Shown: one piece after another, positions 56,056-64,000 of the stretch
Layout of the letters: each line of letters starts with the position of its first letter
How positions within the stretch are numbered: position 1 is the first letter of the stretch
From: Streptomyces sp. NBC_00390
GTDB lineage: Bacteria; Actinomycetota; Actinomycetes; Streptomycetales; Streptomycetaceae
Reading direction: 5' to 3'
Length of the DNA stretch: 64,000 bases
Assembly (NCBI RefSeq): GCF_036057275.1
Contig: NZ_CP107945.1
Coordinates: 3,038,001 to 3,102,000 of the forward strand
Translations under genes and position numbers: made by a program
The notes under the pieces: model-generated
Seen by the model: only the letters and a program-made list of their open reading frames with translations
Told to the model about the DNA's origin: nothing
Database searches by the model: none

Positions 56056-56525
56056 GTGTCGTGCTCGAGGAAGAACTCGGCCTGCCGCTCGGGCGGCCAC
56101 TGGGCAGCCACCTCGGCGACCTTCTCGAAGTACTCCTCGCGCGGCGCGCCCGGTGTGAACAGCAGCAGCATGGACGCCGGTTCGTCTGAGTCGTTGCGGA
56201 AGGCGTGCAGTCCGCCCTGCGGTACGTAGAGGAAGTCGCCGGCCTTCCCGTCCGTCCAGGCGTCGCCGTCGTAGAGGCGGACGGTGCCCTCGAGGATGAA
56301 GAACGACTCCGAAATCGCCTTGTGGAAGTGGGACTTGGGGCCACCGGCCTTGGGTGGCATGTCCACGCGGTACAGGCCGAACTCGCCCCCTGAAGAGGCG
56401 GTCGTGGCCAGATAGTGGGTGCGGGTGCCGCCCCGGGTCACGAGCTCGGGCGCGGTGTCCGCCGGGCGGAAGACGGCACTGACCTCACCCTCGTCCGACA
56501 GGTACTTCGGCTCCGGGTACGACAC
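56043..56525 (-). CDS. Cupin-domain protein
   Basis: 160 residues. Cupin motif 1: GPKSHFHKAISESFFILEGTVRLY, with the HxH-x-E metal triad; motif 2: GDFLYVPQGGLHAFRNDSDE with the last His. A single beta-barrel, cytoplasmic, likely metal-binding; the ligand cannot be told (cupins of this type include dioxygenases and isomerases). Divergent from the SDR pseudogene, with 279 bases between. No clear operon partners. Confidence 0.85.
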   Translation of the reverse strand: MSYPEPKYLSDEGEVSAVFRPADTAPELVTRGGTRTHYLATTASSGGEFGLYRVDMPPKAGGPKSHFHKAISESFFILEGTVRLYDGDAWTDGKAGDFLYVPQGGLHAFRNDSDEPASMLLLFTPGAPREEYFEKVAEVAAQWPPERQAEFFLEHDTYWV

Positions 56526-56738
56526 GTGTCTCCCTCTCCTCGCCTCGGTCGGCGGTCGTTACGGTCCGGCCCACCGCGGCCCACAGGGGTGAGGTGGTTC
56601 TCGTGCTGCCGCGGATCCCCGTTGAAGCGCTGGTCAGAGCCGGGCCCTGCCTCACATACCCGGCCGCGGCCATCGTGAACCGCGGGTACGGCGGTGTCAC
56701 ACACCTGGCGGCCCAGAGGGAGCGTCCACCGGCGGTCA

Positions 56739-56767
56739 TTGACATCGAGTGTGCTCGAAGTGATGAA
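56739..56767 (+). promoter_or_regulatory. Candidate promoter of the SDR gene
   Basis: TTGACA at 56739-56744 with a weak -10-like GATGAA at about 56762. The inverted repeat TCGAG-TGTG-CTCGA (56745-56758) fills the spacer and may be an operator. Confidence 0.4.
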
Positions 56768-56804
56768 ATCCCCCTGCCCAAGCACCAGTTGCACAAGGGG
56801 ATCC

Positions 56805-57561
56805 ATGCCTGAGCACGTCTCACCCGTCACACTGATCACTGGCGGCGGCAGCGGGATCGGCGCCGCGACGGCCCGTCAGCTGCTCGACCGCGGCCACCGG
56901 GTGGCCGTCACCGGCCGGAGCGCGGACTGGCTGAACGGCCTTGCCTCCGAACCAGGGTCCCCCGAGGGACTGTTGACGCTCCCCGGCGATGCGGCGGACC
57001 ACGCTTCGGTCCAGTCGGCGGACCACGCTTCGGTCCAGTCGGCGGACCACGCTTCGGTCCAGTCGGCGGTCGACGCAACGGTCAAGGAGTTCGGCCGTCT
57101 GGACACGGTCGTCGCCAACGCGGCGCTTCGCCACGCACGACACCCTCGCGGACGGCGACCCGGCGGGCTGGCGCGAGATGGTCCTGACGAACGTACTCGG
57201 CCCGGCCCTGCTGATCCACGCCGCCCTGCCGCACCTGCAGGCGAGCCGGGGCCGGATCGTGCTGGTCGGCAGCGTGGCGGGCTTCCAGAACACGCCGGGC
57301 AACCTCTACGGCGCGACGAAGTGGGCGGTCACGGGCCTCGCGGAGAACACGCGCCGCATGGTGACGGCCGATGGCGTCGGCGTCACACTGGTCGCCCCGG
57401 GCCGCGTCGAAACCCCTTTCTGGGACACCCTGGGCACCCTCCCCGACGGCCACCTGCTCACGGGCGACCAGATCGCCGACTCGATCGTGTGGGCGATCGG
57501 TCAGCCTCACGGCGTGGACATCAACACCGTGATCATCCGCCCGATCGGCCAGCCGGTCTGA
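56805..57561 (+). pseudogene. Short-chain dehydrogenase/reductase with frameshift and repeat expansion
   Basis: ATG 56805 (AAGGGG just upstream). N-terminal NAD(P) motif TLITGGGSGIGAATARQLLD. At about 57128-57134 the frame slips by one base; the rest follows in another frame: ATHDTLADGDPAGWREMVLT, the active-site strand, Tyr-x-x-x-Lys in NLYGATKWAV, and VTLVAPGRVETPFWDT. The 24-bp repeat 56994-57065 adds ADHASVQS three times in the coenzyme loop. The intact gene would be a classical SDR of about 245 residues. Inactive as sequenced. Confidence 0.75.
56994..57065. repeat. 24-bp tandem repeat, three copies, in the SDR pseudogene
   Basis: Three identical 24-base units (56994-57017, 57018-57041, 57042-57065), each coding ADHASVQS, followed by a partial GCGG. 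Identity of all copies points to a recent slippage event. Confidence 0.92.
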
Positions 57562-57769
57562 CCCCCGGGCACCGGCGCCCCCGACGCAGGGGTCTTCGTC
57601 CAGAAGGCTGCTGAAGACGTTGTGGAGGGGCTGTCCGACGCCGGGTCACGTCGGAGACGGAGAGAGGCTCCGAACCGCCTTGGCGAGGAAGGCTCCGACC
57701 GATGAGCCGATGTGCCGTGTCGAGCAGAGTCACCGTGCCAGTGCCGAGCTCCCGGGCAGGACCGGCCAT
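57533..57769 (-). pseudogene. Possible remnant of a TetR-like regulator (very tentative)
   Basis: A 78-codon frame starts GTVTLLDTAHRLIGRS...GSEPLSVSDVTR, similar to the start of TetR-family helices 1-2, then loses all resemblance before the recognition helix. The TTGCACAGTGCAA palindrome lies just upstream. This may be chance; nothing else in the 310-base gap 57562-57871 looks coding. Confidence 0.25.
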
Positions 57770-57796
57770 GGGCCGGGCCCTCCTCCCGAGGAATCA

Positions 57797-57809
57797 TTGC
57801 ACAGTGCAA
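57797..57809. promoter_or_regulatory. 13-bp palindrome TTGCACAGTGCAA
   Basis: Perfect palindrome around a central A in the gap between the SDR pseudogene and the DUF4142 gene. A near-copy, TTGCACAATGCAA, lies at 2762-2774. Confidence 0.45.
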
Positions 57810-57871
57810 AGAAGAGATCCAGGGATGTGACCCTCTCATCCCGCGCCGGCCGGTCGGCCGTACGGAATTCG

Positions 57872-58588
57872 CTACTTGGGGGTCACAGCGGCCTCGACTT
57901 CCTGGAAGGTCGCGCCGTCGACAAGCCCTGTGTCCTCGAGGACTTCGAGGTGATCCAGAACGGTCTGGTTCGCCTGACGTGCGTGGCGGCGGATGAGGTC
58001 GTGCTGTGTAGCCGCCCTGACTTCACCGATCGTGGCGAAGATCTTGCCGTGCGAGGCGCGCAGGAGGTTGGCGAAGAGACGGTCGAACTCCTCCCCCTGG
58101 GCGTTCTCCAACTGCCGTACGAATCCTTGTTGTTCGTCAGTGGCCTCATTCGGAAGGGCGACGCCGAGAATCCTGGCGTCCTCGCGGACCAGCTGGTCGA
58201 GCTTGCTGTGCCCGTCGAGCAGGTGCAGCCCCGCACGCTTGACGGTCTCGCTGGAGGCGTGGGTCTGCGCCAGTCGGCCGGCCGGTATCTCCCACAGGCC
58301 GGCCTGCCGCACCTTCACGAGGAAGGTCTTGTCCACCTCCGTCACCGGCTGTGGACCTGAGGGTGCAGTCTGCGTACCCGTTTCGTCGGTGCCGGTGTAT
58401 GCGCCGGCTCCGGCGGAGTGACCGCTGCCGTGCCGCGGAGCCCCCACGGCCGCCGGACCGGCCGATGCTTCGTCCTCATCGCCTGGCAGCACGATCAGCA
58501 AGGTGGCGACAGCGGCACACACCGCAACGATCACCGCAGTGACCTGTATCGACGTATGGGACTGGGCCGCGCGTCGGTTCGAACGCAT
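57872..58588 (-). CDS. DUF4142-domain protein, membrane-anchored
   Basis: 238 residues; GGAGG is 4 bases before the ATG. One N-terminal membrane segment (IQVTAVIVAVCAAVATLLIV) then a Gly/Ser/Thr-rich linker and the helical, ferritin-like DUF4142 domain: VTEVDKTFLVKVRQAGLWEI, HLLDGHSKLDQLVREDARIL, RQLENAQGEEFDRLFANLLR. Family function unknown, found outside the membrane in stress-linked contexts. An intact gene in an otherwise decayed stretch. Confidence 0.82.
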   Translation of the reverse strand: MRSNRRAAQSHTSIQVTAVIVAVCAAVATLLIVLPGDEDEASAGPAAVGAPRHGSGHSAGAGAYTGTDETGTQTAPSGPQPVTEVDKTFLVKVRQAGLWEIPAGRLAQTHASSETVKRAGLHLLDGHSKLDQLVREDARILGVALPNEATDEQQGFVRQLENAQGEEFDRLFANLLRASHGKIFATIGEVRAATQHDLIRRHARQANQTVLDHLEVLEDTGLVDGATFQEVEAAVTPK

Positions 58589-58757
58589 GATGCCTCCCGA
58601 TTCGGCATGGAGAACTGGTCGTTCATGTCATCGGGAGCTCTGGCGGCTGGCACGGCACGCAGCAAGGAGTACGGACGCGGACGCCGGGCTGTTCAATGCC
58701 GCGCAAAGACCTGGTCAAGCGGATCGAGAGCGGCTCTCTGAGGGCACGCCGCATCGG

Positions 58758-59348
58758 TCAGTGGACGGAGCCGTGGCCCAGTTCCCTGGCCCAGTTCAGC
58801 AATTCGGGTTGGGCCAGGCTGGCGCCCAGCCAGTCGTGGTCGAGGTCGGCCACCTGAAGGGACGGTACGACCGCGACGTAAAGTCCGGCAGCACGCGCCG
58901 CGGCGATGCCCGTGGCCGAGTCCTCGAAGGCGACGGAACGCTTCGGCGCCACACCGGTGCCTCGCATGCCGTGAGGTAGAGGTCCGGTGCGGGCTTGGGG
59001 GCACCCACCTCGTCGGCGGCGAACGAGTGGGTGAAGCAGTCGGCGAGACCAGCCGATTCCAGTGCCGTGTCCAGCAGTTCCCGGGGGGCTGTTGCCGGCG
59101 ACGGCTATGGGTACGGCCGCCCTGCAGGCGCGCACCAGTTCCACTGCCCCGGGAAGTGCGGTGGCCCCCCGGGCCAGCTCCTTGGGGACTGTTTCGAGGA
59201 GTTCGGCAGCGAGTTCGGCACCGGCTCCGGGCCGCCCGAAGTAGTCGGCCATGGCCTCTCCGGAAGCCTCCACGGTACGGCCGACGACCAGGACCTTCTC
59301 CACGGGGCCGAAGAAGTGCCCGTGCGCTGTGAAGATGGCCGTCTCCAC
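58758..59348 (-). pseudogene. HAD-superfamily phosphatase remnant: 5' truncated, two compensating frameshifts
   Basis: The frame is open from GTG 59348 but begins inside the cap region: the first HAD motif (DxDGT) is missing. Motif II-like AVPIAVAGNSP is followed by about 40 unrelated residues because of an extra base in the G6 run at 59083-59088. The neighbouring frame supplies the expected ELLDTALESAGLADCFTHSF, then AADEVGAPKPAPDLYLTACEA up to a base lost near 58956; the original frame resumes with VAPKRSVAFEDSATGIAAAR (motifs III/IV). No functional enzyme is expected. Confidence 0.75.
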
Positions 59349-59691
59349 GACAAGTGGGAACGTAGATCGATTATTACGTAGATTGAATCTTACTTCACCT
59401 CAAGCGGCCTCGTGGATCGAGCACAGAGGCGGGTACGGCGAGATTGCGGCTGCGGCCGGCATCGCGCTCGGCGAAGGTGACTGTCAGAGGGCGCGAAGGC
59501 GGTGACTCCACCAGCCGCACGGACGAAGCTCACACGCAACGAGCATCGCGGCTGATCAGCAGCCGACTGTGGACTGCGGCCGCTCAGCACCCAAGCCCTG
59601 CCTGAAACCCGGCACGGCAGAGGCGAGCAAGGGATGACGGGTGACGAGGGTTCAGATTTCCCAGCACCATCCCAGCACCAGGCAAAAGCCA
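59349..59691. other. Gene-free stretch with AT-rich junction and direct repeat
   Basis: 59359-59395 is much more AT-rich than the surroundings. It contains ACGTAGAT twice (59360-59367 and 59376-59383). The rest, up to the ychF terminator, shows only short open frames without recognisable protein features. Confidence 0.5.
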
Positions 59692-59717
59692 GGGCCCGAC
59701 TCCGAAGAGTCGGGCCC
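59692..59717 (-). terminator. ychF terminator
   Basis: 11-bp perfect stem GGGCCCGACTC/GAGTCGGGCCC with a CGAA loop (TTCG tetraloop on the coding strand), 22 bases past the ychF stop. Confidence 0.85.
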
Positions 59718-59738
59718 CATCTGTGTCATTTCATCCGC

Positions 59739-60827
<1,089 letters not shown>

Positions 60828-61011
60828 GTTGGCGACTTCCTGGAGTGAGGACTGGCTGGTGGCCGTACAGCCCGGAGGTGGGCCGATCCCCCAGTTTACG
60901 GGCGGGCCGAAGCAGGCTTCGACGGCGCCGGTCGTCGAACTCAGTGCCAACGTCATCCAAAGGGCGTGTCTGGTACCTGTTTCGGGCCTCCCGGCAACCT
61001 ACGTTGGTCAG

Positions 61012-61584
61012 GTGGAGCAGCACAGGACAAGTAGCCCCCAGCCACGGCAGCGGCCGCAGGCCCCGTTGTCACCGCAGGGCACGCTCGCCGAGGGTCCCGC
61101 CGTCATTCCCGTGCCGGTCCGGCCGCCCCGGCAGGTGCCGCCGATCGTGCCGTTGCTGCGGCGGCTTCCCAACCCGCGGCTGACCGGCCTGGGGGCCGGG
61201 CTGTTCGGAGCCGCCGTGATGCTGGCGCTCGGCAGCCTGAACCAGCTGATCCTGGGCGGCTCGGCCGTGGTCTACGGGCTGCTGTTCCTGCCGGTGAGCG
61301 CGCTGACCGCACTGTGGGTGCGGGAGGCCGACCTGGTCACGGCCCCGATCACCGTACCGATCTCCTTCGCCGTCGGGATCGTGCCCATCTCCGGCGGCAG
61401 CGGCGGCTTCGGCGGGCAGGCGATGGCCGTGGTCACCGCGCTGGCGGTGCACGCGGGCTGGCTGTACGGCGGCACGCTGATCGCCGGGGTCATCACGTGC
61501 GTACGGAAGGTCCGGGTGATGATGGGGCGCCGCCGCCGTCGCGGCCGCCCCGACGGGGCCGGCGGCCCCGCCCGCCGCCGCTGA
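61012..61584 (+). CDS. DUF6542 membrane protein
   Basis: 190 residues from GTG 61012; no good ribosome site is visible. A Pro/Gln-rich N-terminus, then membrane segments: LGAGLFGAAVMLALGSLNQL, GGSAVVYGLLFLPVSAL, ITVPISFAVGIVPIS and VTALAVHAGWLYGGTLIAGV. The C-terminus is very Arg-rich (GRRRRRGRPDG). Matches DUF6542 by recollection; function unknown. It lies divergent from ychF. Confidence 0.7.
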   Translation: MEQHRTSSPQPRQRPQAPLSPQGTLAEGPAVIPVPVRPPRQVPPIVPLLRRLPNPRLTGLGAGLFGAAVMLALGSLNQLILGGSAVVYGLLFLPVSALTALWVREADLVTAPITVPISFAVGIVPISGGSGGFGGQAMAVVTALAVHAGWLYGGTLIAGVITCVRKVRVMMGRRRRRGRPDGAGGPARRR

Positions 61585-61719
61585 GCCGGCCGGGGGCCTG
61601 AAGGCGTACGGCTCCGACCGCCTGCACCACCCCCGTCGGGGACGGTGCTCGGCCGCCTGCGGCCGGTGCGTGGTGACGCACTCGTGCCGCCGGAGGTTTC
61701 CGCCGGTCGGGCCTGCCGT

Positions 61720-62460
61720 CTAGCGGCCCGCCGCCGCCATGGCCGCGCCCACGATCCCCGCGTTGTTCTGCAGCTCCGCAGGGACGATCTCGGCCCGCAC
61801 GCCTTCGATCAGCGGCAGGAACTTGTCCGCCTTTCGGCTGACGCCGCCGCCGATGACGAACAGCTCCGGCGAGAACAGCATCTCCACATGGGCCAGGTAT
61901 TTCTGGACCCGCCGGGCCCAGTGCTCCCAGGTGAGATCCTCGCTCTCCTTTGCCTTCGTCGAGGCGCGCTTCTCCGCGTCATGGCCGTGCAGCTCCAGAT
62001 GGCCCAGTTCCGTGTTGGGAACGAGCCGGCCGTCGATGAAGACCGCGCTGCCGATGCCCGTGCCGAGCGTCAGCAGGATCACCGTGCCCTTGCGGCCGCG
62101 TCCGGCCCCGAAGGTCACCTCCGCCACCCCCGCCGCGTCCGCGTCGTTCAGGATCGTGACGGGCAGACCGCCGATGCGGTCGCCGAGCAGTTTCGCCGCG
62201 TCCTTGTCGATCCAGCCCTTGTCGACGTTGGCGGCGGTGCGCGTGACGCCGCCGGTGACGACGCCGGGGAAGGTGATGCCGACGGGGCCCGTCCAGCCGA
62301 AATGGCCGATCACCTCGGCGACCCCGTCCGCCACCGCATCCGGCGTCGCCGGATGCGGTGTGAGGACCTTGTGGCGCTCCTGCGCCAGGTCGCCGCGCTC
62401 CAGGTCCACGGGAGCGCCCTTGATGCCTGACCCGCCGATGTCCACTCCGAACACGTTCAT
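61720..62460 (-). CDS. ppgK: Polyphosphate glucokinase (ROK family)
   Basis: 246 residues from ATG 62460. ROK/ASKHA phosphate loops [20 protein letters not shown] and [20 protein letters not shown], catalytic Asp in [13 protein letters not shown], and [12 protein letters not shown]. The protein lacks the ROK zinc-binding cysteines, which is typical of PpgK. It phosphorylates glucose using polyphosphate (or ATP), cytosolic. As I recall, ppgK sits next to ispH in S. coelicolor too. An upstream GTG at 62466 is an alternative start. Confidence 0.93.
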   Translation of the reverse strand: MNVFGVDIGGSGIKGAPVDLERGDLAQERHKVLTPHPATPDAVADGVAEVIGHFGWTGPVGITFPGVVTGGVTRTAANVDKGWIDKDAAKLLGDRIGGLPVTILNDADAAGVAEVTFGAGRGRKGTVILLTLGTGIGSAVFIDGRLVPNTELGHLELHGHDAEKRASTKAKESEDLTWEHWARRVQKYLAHVEMLFSPELFVIGGGVSRKADKFLPLIEGVRAEIVPAELQNNAGIVGAAMAAAGR

Positions 62461-62526
62461 GGACACAACGTTACGGCCCGGCGCTGACAGTCACCGCCCG
62501 CGCGTACACATTCTCGGGGGTTCGGA

Positions 62527-63510
<984 letters not shown>

Positions 63511-63594
63511 GCGACCCATCGTAAGGCCGCGCAGAACAGGCACGTGATCGGCCACCGGCACCAGACTTGCCGTACCCGAGCGGGTGATGGGCCC

Positions 63595-64000
63595 ATGGAG
63601 GGACGCGATGACGGCACGGGACGCGCCCCAGCCGGGGGGACGGCGGTGCGAGCGGTCCGGCAGGCCCGGGCGGGGCGCATCGCGGTGTCCGTCGCGGTCC
63701 TGTCGTATCTCGGCTTCGACGCGATCGCCTCGTTCGCGGAGGAGGTGACGGGCGGCTCCCGGAAGGTGGCGCGGGCGGTGCTGTTCTGTCTGGCGCTCGC
63801 CGGGGTGCTGTTCGTCGCGCAGACATATCTGGCAGCCCTGCTGGAGCCGGTGTCGTCGGCGCGGCCGGCCGCCGAGCGGCGCTGCAGGGGGCGGCCTTCT
63901 ACGACGCCGTGGACGCCTCGGTCGGCACCTGGCTGCACGACCTGGTGGCGGTGAGCAAGGCGATCGGCGCGGCGTTCGCGGCGCTGGCCGCGCAGGCGGC
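63595..64000 (+). pseudogene. Amino acid permease fragment, 5' truncated and frameshifted, continues past the window
   Basis: The sequence begins at an internal transmembrane segment: [20 protein letters not shown] then [20 protein letters not shown], the characteristic mid-protein motif of APC permeases; the preceding 200 or so residues are missing, with ispH starting just upstream. After [10 protein letters not shown] the frame breaks at about 63877-63885, and the expected [20 protein letters not shown] continues in another frame to the window end. Likely non-functional. Confidence 0.7.

Noticed and set aside
56994..57065. CRISPR-like repeats
   Set aside because: Direct 24-bp tandem repeats in frame within the SDR gene; no spacers.

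Overview
The window is a piece of a Streptomyces (or very close actinomycete) chromosome. GC content is high, many genes start with GTG or TTG, GTGA/ATGA stop-start overlaps are frequent, and typical markers are present: a mycothiol gene (mshB), a 7Fe ferredoxin beside dapC, DUF397 with an Scr1-type HTH gene, SpoIIE/RsbW-type regulators, a polyphosphate glucokinase, and a secreted chitinase under a DasR-type operator. No rRNA, tRNA or CRISPR array was seen.

Layout. 0-6.9 kb: conserved core with lysine biosynthesis (dapE, dapC), a LOG-family protein, fdxA, a GNAT acetyltransferase and a SirB1-like protein. 7-11.5 kb: an accessory island. It holds four tandem paralogues (DUF6193-like by recollection) preceded by a 43-codon truncated copy, all linked by 4-bp overlaps. 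A DUF397/HTH pair converges on the array, followed by two small proteins and a replication-regulator-like HTH protein. 11.6-19.3 kb: a Pro/Gly-rich membrane protein with a YoaR-like domain, DUF6113, mshB, a small membrane protein, an S9 peptidase and a membrane protein. 19.5-32.7 kb: two complete Dpp/Opp/BldK-type peptide ABC transporter operons (SBP, two permeases, two ATPases) separated by two acetyltransferases; the two dppF genes share a 344-bp block that is about 98% identical. 33-38 kb: typA and an orphan peptide-binding lipoprotein. 38-42 kb: a small coiled-coil protein and a succinate dehydrogenase of mycobacterial Sdh1 type. 42 kb: a 293-bp MITE-like element with 23-bp inverted ends and an internal 33-bp tandem repeat, then a frameshifted PH-like gene. 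43-50.8 kb: a degenerate GH18-like lipoprotein-like or membrane-anchored protein, a TPM-domain protein with PspA, a PAS-GAF-PP2C-HATPase phosphatase, an RsbW-like kinase and a Nudix hydrolase. 51-56 kb: a GntR regulator, a GH18 chitinase with a DasR-type site between its -35 and -10, and an S8 protease with P domain. 55.7-59.4 kb: a decaying stretch with a threonine-synthase remnant, an SDR gene with frameshift and triplicated 24-bp repeat, and a 5'-truncated HAD gene with two compensating frameshifts, interleaved with an intact cupin and a DUF4142 gene. 59.7-64 kb: core genes ychF, DUF6542, ppgK and ispH, and at the edge a truncated, frameshifted amino acid permease.

Genes that work together: dapC/dapE in diaminopimelate synthesis; each five-gene ABC operon as one peptide importer; sdhCAB as a membrane-bound dehydrogenase; TPM protein with PspA in envelope stress; the SpoIIE-type phosphatase with the RsbW-like kinase in partner-switching regulation; and the chitinase with a DasR-type operator in chitin use. 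Function calls are from reading translated sequence and family knowledge; no database search was run.
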